NCBI RefSeq assembly: GCF_003201565.1
Contig: NZ_QJJP01000003.1
Coordinates: 1-64,000, forward strand
DNA: 64,000 nt
Direction of reading: 5' to 3'
DNA from: Nitrosomonas sp. Nm84
GTDB lineage: Bacteria; Pseudomonadota; Gammaproteobacteria; Burkholderiales; Nitrosomonadaceae
Shown here: positions 51,523 to 60,507 of the stretch, in pieces
Numbering within the stretch: the first letter of the stretch is position 1
Layout of the letters: every line of letters begins with the position of its first letter
Program-made: the position numbers and the translations under genes
The notes under the pieces: generated by a model
What the model was told of the DNA's origin: nothing
What the model saw: the letters and a program-made list of their open reading frames with translations, nothing else
Databases searched by the model: none

Positions 51523-53532
51523 TTATGCAAAATCCACCGTGACATTCTGTCCCACCAACAACACCGCGTCGTCATGGGTATACACATGGTAATAACCGGA
51601 ACCGCGGGGACCGCCGTCGACCCAGCCGGCGTCCTGGATAGTAATGTGATCTCCCGCATTGCCATTGACTCTGAGCGTATTGGTGGTGTCTGATAGGTCT
51701 AGGAGATTTGTTGCGGTTAGGGTCAATGTATTATCGCCCTTGCCATACAAGCAGATGGTTTCGATGCCGTGGATTTTGTTGCCAAGATTTGCCAAGTCCA
51801 GATTCAGATCCTTGCCGTCCAGGTGCAACGTGTCGTTGCCGCTGCCGCCGTCAACCGAGCCAAAGCCAAGATCCGCCACCTGAATATAATCATCCCCGGC
51901 ACCGCCATGAAACACATCCGCGCCACCGCGACCAGTCATCCGATCATTGCCGTCTCCGGCTTCAAAGATATCTGCCGCCAAAGTACCTTTGAGAACATCA
52001 TCCCCGGGCGTACCCGCAATCACATTGCTACCGCCACCACCACCAAAGTCGCTGCGGCCAAAGATGACGTAGCCGGCGCCGAGGCCTCTGTCATTGATGC
52101 GAGCATCAGGTGCGCCAACAATTAAATCATCAAATCCATCGCCATTGATGTCTCCAGCACCGCTGACCGGCGAACCCGAATAATCAACCGCTGCCGCGCC
52201 GTCCAGGCGAAAACCGCTGCTGCTATCCAGGCTGGATAAATCCACCGTAGCATCAAAACCACCGGCCTTACCAAACACCACATAACTTGATCCTGCTCTA
52301 ACATTGCCATCCGGATCGGCATAAGGGGCACCGATAATCACATCATCAAACCCGTCGCCATTGACATCCCCGGCACTACTGACTGAGATGCCCGCACCAT
52401 CATAGGTTGTTTCTCCATCCAGGCGAAAACCATTTGTACCGTCAAGACTGGATAAATTCAGCATAGCGCTAAAATCCGATGCCTTACCAAACACCACATA
52501 GCTAGAACCCGATCTGTCGCCATTCGAATCAGCACGAGGTGCACCAATAATCAGGTCACCAAAACCATCGCCATTGACATCCCCGGCATCGCTGACTGAA
52601 GCGCCTGAAAGATCAAGTTCTGCCGCCCCATCCAGCCGGAAGCCGTTGCTACCATCCAGACTGGATAGATCCAGTGCAGCGGCAAAACCGGAAACCTTGC
52701 CAAACACCACAAAACTGGAACCAGTTCCATGATTAGCGCTAGGCGCACCGACGAACAAATCATCCAATCCATCATCGTTAACGTCCCCTGCGCTGCTGAC
52801 GGCACCCGTAAGGTTAAACGATGCCGTTCCATCCAGGCGGAAACCATTGCTGCCATTGAGAGTGGACAGCTCCAGCGTCGCATCAAAACCGGAATTCTTG
52901 CCGAATACCACGTAACCAGAACCGAAGTAGTTGCCGTTTGTGTCAGCACCATGAGCACCAACAATCACATCATCAAAGCCATCGCCATTGATATCCCCTG
53001 CACTGCTGACTGTAAAGCTCGCCGATTCATCTCTCGCCGCTGCGATCAGACGAAAACCATTGTCGCCATCGAGAGTGGATAAATTCAGTTCAGCATCAAA
53101 ACCGGAAGCTCGTCCAAACACTACGTAGCTAATGCGATCAGCCCCACTATAGCTATAATTAGAAGCACCAATAATCACATCATCAAAGCCATCACCGTTG
53201 ACATCACCGGCATTGTTCACCCTAAACGGGAATAAATCATATTCACCACTAATAAGATGAAAACCGTTATTGCCGTCGAGGTTGGATACATCCAATACAG
53301 CATCAAAACCTGATGCCTTGCCAAACACCACATAACTCGAAGAAGCACCGAAATGGTACGGATAACCACCTTCACCTATAGCACCAACTATCACATCATC
53401 AAAGCCATCGCCATTGATATCCCCTGCACTGACTGAAGAACCCAATCCACCATATGTCTGCGTTATACGCTCATCCAAACGAAAACCATTGCTGCCGTCG
53501 AGGCTGGATAAATTAATGCTATTGATTGCCAT
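51523..53532 (-). CDS. FG-GAP/RTX protein 8 (one module, 7 blades)
   Basis: 669 residues, MAINSINLSSLDGSNG, from ATG 53532 with AGGGG about 9 nt upstream. Seven FG-GAP blades. Blade 1 has a slightly shorter core (VSAGDINGDGFDD); blade 4 reads AGDVNDDGLDDLF. The C-terminal RTX domain ends QNVTVDFA. It is the first gene of the six-gene leftward series, so the promoter for all six probably lies in 53533-53866. The gene next to it on the right is lptM, transcribed away. Confidence 0.87.
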   Translation of the reverse strand: MAINSINLSSLDGSNGFRLDERITQTYGGLGSSVSAGDINGDGFDDVIVGAIGEGGYPYHFGASSSYVVFGKASGFDAVLDVSNLDGNNGFHLISGEYDLFPFRVNNAGDVNGDGFDDVIIGASNYSYSGADRISYVVFGRASGFDAELNLSTLDGDNGFRLIAAARDESASFTVSSAGDINGDGFDDVIVGAHGADTNGNYFGSGYVVFGKNSGFDATLELSTLNGSNGFRLDGTASFNLTGAVSSAGDVNDDGLDDLFVGAPSANHGTGSSFVVFGKVSGFAAALDLSSLDGSNGFRLDGAAELDLSGASVSDAGDVNGDGFGDLIIGAPRADSNGDRSGSSYVVFGKASDFSAMLNLSSLDGTNGFRLDGETTYDGAGISVSSAGDVNGDGFDDVIIGAPYADPDGNVRAGSSYVVFGKAGGFDATVDLSSLDSSSGFRLDGAAAVDYSGSPVSGAGDINGDGFDDLIVGAPDARINDRGLGAGYVIFGRSDFGGGGGSNVIAGTPGDDVLKGTLAADIFEAGDGNDRMTGRGGADVFHGGAGDDYIQVADLGFGSVDGGSGNDTLHLDGKDLNLDLANLGNKIHGIETICLYGKGDNTLTLTATNLLDLSDTTNTLRVNGNAGDHITIQDAGWVDGGPRGSGYYHVYTHDDAVLLVGQNVTVDFA

Positions 53533-53866
53533 GATCAGAATCCCCTGTAAAAATGGCTCGATAAGCCTGATTAAAGAACGAAGTACCGGAAATCGCCATC
53601 GCGCGATTCCATCAGATGATTCGATACTACGCCAGAAAAATCCTACTTACAATCGTGCCTAACACGTATTTGTTGTGTACTCAATCAAGTTGCAATCGAT
53701 GCATTTGCTCCTGGCAGCGGTCATCCGCTTTGTCCAAGCGTTTCATGGAATTAGCAGGAATATTTTTTGTGGATGACGTAGTGTTGCAACAATCTGGATT
53801 TTTTAAAGATGTCCTTGTTATTCTCTTGTGTTAGTATCCCGAAAATTATTGTTCAGGGGTTTTCTT
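53533..53866. other. Divergent intergenic region upstream of FG-GAP series and lptM
   Basis: About 330 bp. It should contain the promoter of the six-gene FG-GAP/RTX series (leftward) and that of lptM-lysA (rightward). I see no inverted repeat or recognised operator. A short minus-strand frame ending RCQEQMHRLQLD is present but lacks support as a gene. Confidence 0.5.
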
Positions 53867-53998
53867 GTGCGTTTATTTCTTACTACCTTGCTTTTAACCT
53901 ATCTACTTACTGCGTGCGGTCTTAAAGGGCCGCTCTATATGCCGCCACCGGCTGATGCAGCCAAGCCCGCATCATCTGATGAAGTCGAAAAGAAATGA
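53867..53998 (+). CDS. lptM: LPS translocon maturation chaperone LptM (YifL-like)
   Basis: 43 residues from GTG 53867 with AGGGG 7 nt upstream. Short signal peptide with lipobox LTAC (Cys17), then GLKGPLYMPPP, the hallmark of the LptM/YifL family, and a short Ala/Lys/Glu tail. LptM is an outer-membrane lipoprotein that helps the LptD/LptE translocon mature. Its stop overlaps the lysA start (ATGA), the usual lptM-lysA arrangement of proteobacteria. Confidence 0.9.
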   Translation: MRLFLTTLLLTYLLTACGLKGPLYMPPPADAAKPASSDEVEKK

Positions 53999-55248
53999 GC
54001 GGCTTTCCGGAATTTGGCTACCGCAATCATGAACTCTTTGTAGAATCGGTCTCTTTACAACAGATCGCCGATGAATTCGGTACGCCGTGCTTTGTTTACT
54101 CACGCGCCGCCTTAACCAAGACTTATCAGGAATTCGACGCCGCTTTTGCCAAGCGGGATCATTTAATTTGTTACGCAGTAAAAGCCAATTCCAATATCGC
54201 CATACTCAATCTATTCGCGCAACTTGGCAGCGGTTTCGATATCGTGTCGGGCGGTGAGCTGCAACGCGTTATCAAGGCGGGCGGCGATCCGCGAAAAATC
54301 GTTTTTTCCGGCGTTGGTAAAAATGCGCATGAAATGCGCATGGCATTACATGCCGGTATTCTGTGTTTTAATGTGGAATCTGAAGCTGAGTTGGTCACTT
54401 TGAATCGGGTCGCAAAAGAATTGGGCAAGATTGCACCCGTCAGCTTGCGCGTCAACCCGGATGTGGATGCAAAAACCCACCCCTACATTTCAACCGGCCT
54501 GAAAGAAAACAAGTTTGGTGTTCCGGCCAGTGAAGCTGAAAGAATCTATCAATCCGCGCACTTGTATCCTTCTATCCGGTTCACTGGATTGGATTGCCAT
54601 ATTGGCTCCCAACTGACAGAACTCGAGCCATTCATGCAAGCAAGTAACAAAATGCTCAATTTGCTGGACACCTTGCAATCACAAGGGCTGGAAATTGAGC
54701 ATTTGGATCTGGGTGGCGGATTAGGCATTCGCTATACTAATGAAACGCCGCCGTCCATCAAGGATTATGTCGCCGCGCTATGTGCCAGTACCGATCAAGT
54801 CAAGCAGCGTCTGCTCATTGAGCCGGGCCGATCCTTGGTGGGTAATTCAGGCATTCTGCTCATGCGCGTTGAATACCTCAAACACACGTCCGCACGCAAC
54901 TTTGCCATTGTCGACGCGGCAATGAATGATCTGATGCGCCCGGCGCTCTACGATGCCTATCACGACATTATTCCGGTTAATAACAATAATGGGGATATGA
55001 AAAGTTATCAGGTTGTCGGCCCCGTGTGCGAAACCGGCGACTTTCTCGGTCATGATCGCAAGCTGGGTCTGACCGATGGGGATTTATTGGCGGTCATGTC
55101 AGCCGGTGCCTATGGCATGAGCATGAGTTCCAATTACAATACCCGGCCACGCGCAATAGAAGTCATGGTAGATGGGGACACAGTGCATGTCATCCGGCAA
55201 CGTGAAACCATCGATCAACTCATCGCCGGCGAACAAATTTTGTCTTAA
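53995..55248 (+). CDS. lysA: Diaminopimelate decarboxylase
   Basis: 417 residues, fold-III PLP enzyme. PLP lysine in CYAVKANSN, HIGSQ, LDLGGGLGIRY (phosphate loop), EPGRSLVG, and CETGDFLGHDR with the catalytic Cys from the partner subunit, then AGAYGMSMSSNYNTRPR. It makes L-lysine from meso-diaminopimelate, the last step of lysine synthesis. Full family length. Translation is coupled to lptM. Confidence 0.97.
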   Translation: MSGFPEFGYRNHELFVESVSLQQIADEFGTPCFVYSRAALTKTYQEFDAAFAKRDHLICYAVKANSNIAILNLFAQLGSGFDIVSGGELQRVIKAGGDPRKIVFSGVGKNAHEMRMALHAGILCFNVESEAELVTLNRVAKELGKIAPVSLRVNPDVDAKTHPYISTGLKENKFGVPASEAERIYQSAHLYPSIRFTGLDCHIGSQLTELEPFMQASNKMLNLLDTLQSQGLEIEHLDLGGGLGIRYTNETPPSIKDYVAALCASTDQVKQRLLIEPGRSLVGNSGILLMRVEYLKHTSARNFAIVDAAMNDLMRPALYDAYHDIIPVNNNNGDMKSYQVVGPVCETGDFLGHDRKLGLTDGDLLAVMSAGAYGMSMSSNYNTRPRAIEVMVDGDTVHVIRQRETIDQLIAGEQILS

Positions 55249-55319
55249 TTTAGCGGCATAGGATATGGCGATGCGCCCAATTGTAGTAACATGCCTTATC
55301 GCTTTATGACAAATCTGTA

Positions 55320-56369
55320 ATGACAAGCCTTCTCAGCATCAACGACGAGCAATATCAGGATCATATCCTGCAAGGTGTATCGCGCACGTTCGCATTAACC
55401 ATTCCACAATTACCCGAAGCTTTACGCCGTGTTATCGGCAATGCCTATCTGCTATGCCGCATCACCGATACGATTGAAGATGATAGCGCGCTCACCTTAG
55501 AACAAACCAGACAACTATCGCAGCTATTTTCTGCGGTAGTCTGCGGTACTGCATCCGCCGAAGAATTTGCACAAAGGCTCTATCCGCTCCTCTCCAACCA
55601 TACCATCCCGGCAGAGCATGATTTAATCAAAAACACACCTGCGGTTATCCGCATTACACATAGTTTTAATTCCACGCAACGCAGCGCGCTGGAACGTTGT
55701 GTTCGCATCATGGCGCAGGGCATGTCGGATTATCAGGAGACGGAATCCCTGGAAGGATTGAAGGATTTGCCTGCAATGAACCAGTACTGTTATTACGTTG
55801 CCGGTGTAGTCGGTGAAATGCTCACTGAATTGTTTTGCGACTACTCTCAGGAAATCAATATCCATAAACCCACGCTGATGAAGCTTTCCGTCTCATTTGG
55901 CCAGGGACTACAGATGACAAATATCCTCAAGGATATTTGGGATGATCGTAAACGCGGCGCGTGTTGGCTACCCCAGGATATTTTCCTTAAACATGGATTC
56001 AATCTCAATAACTTACAGCCAGGTATGTCGAGTCCGGAATTTCAGGCAGGATTAGCAGAGTTGCTGGGTATCGCTAAAGGCCATTTGCAGAATGCGCTTA
56101 TATACACGAGCTTGATTCCCCCGCATGAAAAAGGGATTCGGCGTTTCTGTTTATGGGCAATCGGCATGGCCATCTTGACGCTCAATAAAATCAATCAGCA
56201 CCGGAATTTTTCTGAAGGAACACAGGTTAAAATCAGTCGTCGCGATGTGAAAGCAACCATCGTCACAACCAATTTATTCGCGAGTCACAACCGGGCACTC
56301 AATTTATTGTTTAAACTGACATCCAGGAACCTTCCCGATGCTGAAATACATCAAGAAGTCTTGCTCTGA
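55320..56369 (+). CDS. Squalene synthase-like (squalene/phytoene synthase family)
   Basis: 349 residues. SRTFALTIPQLPEALRRVIG, first Asp motif in DTIEDD (about residue 50), YCYYVAGVVGEMLTELFC, and second Asp motif DIWDDRKRGACWLPQD. This pattern is that of single-enzyme squalene synthases (also found in Methylococcus) rather than of the split HpnC/HpnD pair; it is longer than HpnD and lacks a clear C-terminal membrane span. It would join two farnesyl diphosphates to squalene, the hopanoid precursor. The next gene, hpnA, fits this role. Confidence 0.88.
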   Translation: MTSLLSINDEQYQDHILQGVSRTFALTIPQLPEALRRVIGNAYLLCRITDTIEDDSALTLEQTRQLSQLFSAVVCGTASAEEFAQRLYPLLSNHTIPAEHDLIKNTPAVIRITHSFNSTQRSALERCVRIMAQGMSDYQETESLEGLKDLPAMNQYCYYVAGVVGEMLTELFCDYSQEINIHKPTLMKLSVSFGQGLQMTNILKDIWDDRKRGACWLPQDIFLKHGFNLNNLQPGMSSPEFQAGLAELLGIAKGHLQNALIYTSLIPPHEKGIRRFCLWAIGMAILTLNKINQHRNFSEGTQVKISRRDVKATIVTTNLFASHNRALNLLFKLTSRNLPDAEIHQEVLL

Positions 56370-56470
56370 GATCAGATAAAAGGCCGCTGATTGGTTTGTC
56401 GTACCCGAATTGTGCTGCTTGTTTTTTTAAGGCAACTTGTTAATAACGTGCTACAAGATCGTATTTAATT

Positions 56471-57460
56471 ATGAAATCATTGGTTACCGGTGCAACAGGA
56501 TTCCTCGGCTCCGCTGTCATGCGATGTTTGTTAACCGCAGGTCATGAAGTTCGTGTGCTGGTGAGACCTGGTAGTAATCGCAAGAACCTTGAAAATTTTC
56601 AGGTCGAAATTACCGAAGGTGATTTGCTTGATCACGAATCGCTTAAACGAGCGGTCAGCGGTTGCGACAATCTATTTCATGTGGCCGCGGATTATCGTCT
56701 GTGGGTGCCTGATCCGCAGACAATGCATGAAATCAACGTCACCGGTACACAAGCACTCATCATTGCTGCCGCAGAGGCTGGTTTGAAGCGTATTATCTAT
56801 ACCAGCAGTGTGGCAACCTTAGGTTTGAACTCGGATGGATTGCCGGCGGATGAAGAAACATCCGCCAATCTCGCAACGATCAATGGATACTACAAGCGAT
56901 CCAAATATCAGGCCGAACAAATCGTAAAAAAATTGACCGATGACCACCGCTTGCCTTTAACCATCGTCAATCCATCCACGCCAATCGGCCCCGGCGACGT
57001 ACGCCCGACACCCACAGGCCGCATCGTAGTGGATACATTAATGGGTCGAATGCCTGCTTATGTGAATACCGGATTAAACATTGCGCATGTGGACGATATT
57101 GCGTACGGGCATTTATTGGCTTATCAACATGGAAAACCGGGCGAGCGGTACATATTGGGCGGCGATAACATGATGTTGTTGCAAATCCTGCAAACGATTG
57201 ATGCAATCAATCAGGTACCAGTAAACCGCATCAGGATGCCTGTGAATTTAATGCTGCCCATGGCATGGTGTATGGAAAAAATCGCAACCTTCACGCACAC
57301 CGAACCACGCGCAACATTGGATAGTGTGCAAATGGCCAAGAAACTGATGTTTTTCTCCAGCGCCAAGGCCCAGCGCGAATTAGGCTATCAATACCGCCCT
57401 GCCATTGAAGCGCTCAAAGACGCTATCCGGTGGTTCAAAGAAAATGGTTACTGCAAATAG
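56471..57460 (+). CDS. hpnA: Hopanoid-associated sugar epimerase HpnA
   Basis: 329 residues, extended SDR: GATGFLGSAVMR (NAD-binding), GDLLDHESL, VFH-type strand NLFHVAADYRLWVPDP, YTSSVATLG, YYKRSKYQAE (catalytic Tyr and Lys) and NPSTPIGPGDVRPTPTG. These phrases are typical of HpnA, a dehydrogenase/epimerase encoded with hopanoid genes; its exact substrate is not settled, probably a sugar head-group precursor. Transcribed after the squalene synthase gene with a gap of about 100 nt. Confidence 0.92.
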   Translation: MKSLVTGATGFLGSAVMRCLLTAGHEVRVLVRPGSNRKNLENFQVEITEGDLLDHESLKRAVSGCDNLFHVAADYRLWVPDPQTMHEINVTGTQALIIAAAEAGLKRIIYTSSVATLGLNSDGLPADEETSANLATINGYYKRSKYQAEQIVKKLTDDHRLPLTIVNPSTPIGPGDVRPTPTGRIVVDTLMGRMPAYVNTGLNIAHVDDIAYGHLLAYQHGKPGERYILGGDNMMLLQILQTIDAINQVPVNRIRMPVNLMLPMAWCMEKIATFTHTEPRATLDSVQMAKKLMFFSSAKAQRELGYQYRPAIEALKDAIRWFKENGYCK

Positions 57461-57513
57461 CCGCACTGAGTCCTTGTAATCACCAACAACTTTGCCGGTT
57501 TTCGTAAAAATCC

Positions 57514-58233
57514 TCAGCTCGATTCCGTGCGATGATCCGCTTCAAGCTTCTTCCACACGCACTTATCGTTACTTTCGCGTGCAATGCTTTCCAATATCGC
57601 CAGATGCTGGGCGTGTTCATCCGCTGTCGCTACAATGATCTTCAAGTCGCAACCGTCCAGATGATCCACTGCGTATTGTGTAAGCTCACTATGCCCCAGC
57701 TCAATATGCAGACTTTCTTGGCCGCGTGTCATGGCCAAATAAACTTCCGCCAGCAGCTCCGCATCCAGCAACGCGCCATGCAGCGTTCGTTTGGAATTAT
57801 CGATGGCGTAACGTTCGCATAAGGCGTCAAGATTATTACGTTTACCGGGATGCAATTCCTTGGCCAGCTTCAATGTGTCCGTTATGGATAGGCAATAACT
57901 ACCTAATATCTGCAAATTCATTAAATTCAACTCATGGTTGAGAAACCCGACATCGAATGGCGCATTATGGATAATAAGCTCGGCATCACTGATAAAGCTC
58001 AGGAATTCCTTCGATATTTCATGGAACTTCGGCTTGTCTTGCAGAAATTCCGTGGTTAAACCATGTACCTGCAACGCACCCTCATCGCTGTCGCGTCCGG
58101 GATTGAGGTAATAGTGGAAGTGATTGCCGGTAAACTGCCTGTTATTTAACTCCACCGCCGCTATTTCTACAATGCGATGCCCTTGTTTATGATCCAGGCC
58201 AGTTGTTTCGGTATCCAGTATTATTTGGCGCAT
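57514..58233 (-). CDS. dnaQ: DNA polymerase III epsilon subunit (3'-5' proofreading exonuclease)
   Basis: 239 residues. Exo I LDTETTGLDHKQGHRIVEIA, Exo II HNAPFDVGFLNHEL and Exo III HGALLDAELLAEVY give the DEDDh set. The C-terminal part has a short linker and tail for binding alpha. It is the last of three leftward genes (methyltransferase, rnhA, dnaQ) that, with gloB divergent, follow the same order as in E. coli. Confidence 0.95.
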   Translation of the reverse strand: MRQIILDTETTGLDHKQGHRIVEIAAVELNNRQFTGNHFHYYLNPGRDSDEGALQVHGLTTEFLQDKPKFHEISKEFLSFISDAELIIHNAPFDVGFLNHELNLMNLQILGSYCLSITDTLKLAKELHPGKRNNLDALCERYAIDNSKRTLHGALLDAELLAEVYLAMTRGQESLHIELGHSELTQYAVDHLDGCDLKIIVATADEHAQHLAILESIARESNDKCVWKKLEADHRTESS

Positions 58234-58243
58234 ATTAAAATTT

Positions 58244-58714
58244 CTAAGTACTTTGCATGTCGTCGGCGGAAATCATTTCAACGCCACGATTTGCCAGTTC
58301 ATCGGCCCGCTCGTTATCATCATTGCCCGAGTGACCGCGCACCCAACACCATTCAATGTCATGTTGTTGCGTCAGTTGATCAAGCAATTTCCACAGATCC
58401 TCATTTTTAACCGGCTTTTTTGCGGATGTTCGCCAGTTATGGGCTTTCCATGCATCGATCCACTCACTGATGCCTTTCTGTACATATTGCGAATCAGTAT
58501 GCAACTGTACCTTGCACGGGCGCTTTAACGATTCTAATGCACGTATTGCCGCCAGCAGCTCCATGCGGTTATTCGTTGTTAATATTTCGCCACCAAAAAT
58601 CTCACGCTCATGACCCGCATAACGTAACAGAGCCCCCCACCCACCGATGCCTGGATTTCCTTTACATGCGCCATCCGTATATATTTCCACGACTTTAGAA
58701 TCTCCGGTATTCAT
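58244..58714 (-). CDS. rnhA: Ribonuclease HI
   Basis: 156 residues. Active site: Asp in [11 protein letters not shown], Glu in [11 protein letters not shown], Asp in HTDSQY and Asp in NERADELA, with the basic handle region [20 protein letters not shown]. It removes RNA from RNA:DNA hybrids such as Okazaki primers and R-loops. It overlaps the methyltransferase gene by 4 nt and ends 10 nt before dnaQ. Confidence 0.97.
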   Translation of the reverse strand: MNTGDSKVVEIYTDGACKGNPGIGGWGALLRYAGHEREIFGGEILTTNNRMELLAAIRALESLKRPCKVQLHTDSQYVQKGISEWIDAWKAHNWRTSAKKPVKNEDLWKLLDQLTQQHDIEWCWVRGHSGNDDNERADELANRGVEMISADDMQST

Positions 58715-59487
58715 GGTTTATTCGATTCATCAATCAGCTTTGAGCGATCCGAAGATTGTTCCTCTGTGGAAATTTTATTATTCAGTCTCTGTGCAGCCGA
58801 CGCCATACGCGCTTTCGGGTTAAAGCAATTTTTCCAACCGGGCTTAATAATACGCATGCCATGCATGTGCTTAATCGCATGCAAAAAGTAAACTCCGCCT
58901 GAAATCGGCCACCAACGATCACCTGCGGCTTCCATAAAACTAAACCGCCGAATCCATTTTTCCTGTTTAAAGGGTGGCGCATAGCAACTCAATCGGCCGC
59001 CGGCCATTTCAAAATCCAGTAATTTCAACCAATCTTTAAGTCTTGATAGCGCGATAAAATTTCCATTCCATGGATACTCTTTCGGCGTAGATTTTAAATA
59101 GCGGCAAACACCCCATAAGCTCATTGGATTAAATCCTGATATGACGACATGCCCCTCAGGAATCAGAATTCGGTAGACTTCCCGTAGAATTTGATGTGGA
59201 TTATGATTAAACTCAAGCACGTGTGGCAAAATTACGAGATCCATGCTATTACTTTCAATAGGAAGAAAATCAGCTGCGGCACGCACGGATACCCGATTTT
59301 CAAGTCCCATCGAGAAATGCAAAGGCATCCTGTTCAGACGAAGGAAATTAAATTGCGACAAGCCTATCTGAACTGCATTATAGCCAAAGATATTTGCCAC
59401 AGCTTGATCAAAATAGCGATACTCTTGGTCGACAAAATATCGGCCAAGTGAAGATTCAAACCATTGCTGATGATTATTTACAATCAT
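58711..59487 (-). CDS. SAM-dependent methyltransferase (YafS-like)
   Basis: 258 residues, class I methyltransferase domain: weak motif I region ([20 protein letters not shown]), motif [25 protein letters not shown] and the following [19 protein letters not shown] (post-core strand). The start region [20 protein letters not shown] is typical of the YafS group next to rnhA in E. coli. Substrate unknown. The glycine motif I is not well kept, so SAM binding should be regarded as likely but not proven. Divergent from gloB with 87 nt between. Confidence 0.85.
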   Translation of the reverse strand: MIVNNHQQWFESSLGRYFVDQEYRYFDQAVANIFGYNAVQIGLSQFNFLRLNRMPLHFSMGLENRVSVRAAADFLPIESNSMDLVILPHVLEFNHNPHQILREVYRILIPEGHVVISGFNPMSLWGVCRYLKSTPKEYPWNGNFIALSRLKDWLKLLDFEMAGGRLSCYAPPFKQEKWIRRFSFMEAAGDRWWPISGGVYFLHAIKHMHGMRIIKPGWKNCFNPKARMASAAQRLNNKISTEEQSSDRSKLIDESNKP

Positions 59488-59574
59488 TATTAATTAGCTT
59501 ATCTACTTAAATTGGTATCGTTTTTTGTTATTTGAGCGTATCAGCTCTCAGTAATTTTTACATGGGGGAATGTC

Positions 59575-60348
59575 ATGTTGACCATTTATCCTGTACATGC
59601 TTTTAAAGACAATTATATATGGGTTATCCATAATCAGGATTATGCTGTTGTTGTCGATCCGGGCATAGCCTCTCCCATTATTGAATATCTTACGTTAAAT
59701 AAATTGCGATTAAGTGCAATCCTCATTACGCATCACCATCATGATCATACAGACGGCAATGCCGAATTACTTAAATTGTTCGATGTTCCAGTCTATGGGC
59801 CGCAACATGAATTTATCTCAACAGTCACTCATTCGGTGAAAGAAGGGGATCAGCTCAATTTGCCAGAAATATCGCTTCATCTCGCCATCTTGGATACCCC
59901 CGGACATACACAAGGACATATCACTTATTATGGGTCGGATCCAATCAATTTGGTATTCTGCGGAGATACCCTTTTTTCTTGTGGATGCGGACGGATTTTT
60001 GAAGGAACTCCACAGCAAATGTATGAATCGCTGCAAAAAATTTGTCGATTGCCTGATGATGCCTTTGTTTATTGTACGCACGAATACACACTAAGTAACA
60101 TTCGTTTTGCCAGAACCGTCGATCCAGGAAATCTGCAGCTGATCGAATTGGAACGCACAGCACAAGCATTACGTAATAAACATATCCCAACAATTCCTAC
60201 TACGCTTGCACTTGAAAAGACAGTCAATCCTTTTTTACGCTGCGATCAGCAAGACATTGTTCGTGGCGCGCAGAATTATTCTGCCAAATCCCTTTTGGAC
60301 CCTGTAAGTGTTTTCACGGTGTTACGTGAATGGAAAAACAATTTTTGA
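59575..60348 (+). CDS. gloB: Hydroxyacylglutathione hydrolase (glyoxalase II)
   Basis: 257 residues, metallo-beta-lactamase fold: metal site THHHHDHTDGN, then DTPGHTQGHITYY, FCGDTLFSCGCGRIFEGTP and VYCTHEYTLSN. C-terminal glutathione-binding part (NPFLRC). It hydrolyses S-lactoylglutathione in methylglyoxal detoxification. GGGGG lies about 6 nt before the ATG. Confidence 0.95.
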   Translation: MLTIYPVHAFKDNYIWVIHNQDYAVVVDPGIASPIIEYLTLNKLRLSAILITHHHHDHTDGNAELLKLFDVPVYGPQHEFISTVTHSVKEGDQLNLPEISLHLAILDTPGHTQGHITYYGSDPINLVFCGDTLFSCGCGRIFEGTPQQMYESLQKICRLPDDAFVYCTHEYTLSNIRFARTVDPGNLQLIELERTAQALRNKHIPTIPTTLALEKTVNPFLRCDQQDIVRGAQNYSAKSLLDPVSVFTVLREWKNNF

Positions 60349-60428
60349 AGAAATTCAGAATATTTTTACAGAATTACTAAGTATTCTCATGAATGGCAAA
60401 AATAACAACTTGATCTTATTAAACTAAA

Positions 60429-60475
60429 AAGGCAATTTGACTGCAACAAAGCATTTGTCAAATTGCCTGATTACA
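60429..60475 (-). terminator. Terminator of the cytochrome P460 gene
   Basis: 12-bp arms AGGCAATTTGAC and GTCAAATTGCCT (60430-60441, 60457-60468). On the minus strand they are followed by TTTTTAGTTTAA, so it fits the leftward P460 gene. It also sits after gloB. Confidence 0.7.
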
Positions 60476-60507
60476 AAAAACTTATTGGCAGATAAATCAG
60501 CTATCCG

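Noticed and set aside
13736-53532. Dozens of plus-strand frames of 60-211 codons inside the FG-GAP genes, many nearly identical to each other
   Set aside because: They are antisense shadows of the repeated coding sequence; they recur because the repeats recur, have no ribosome binding sites and no protein-family features.
31625-53532. Regular about 190-bp repeats that might suggest a CRISPR array or satellite DNA
   Set aside because: The repeats keep one long reading frame with protein-level conservation and are far longer than CRISPR repeats; they are coding.
53690-53830. Short minus-strand frame ending RCQEQMHRLQLD between FG-GAP gene 8 and lptM
   Set aside because: Only about 20 codons from its ATG, no ribosome binding site and no recognisable family, although the composition is protein-like.
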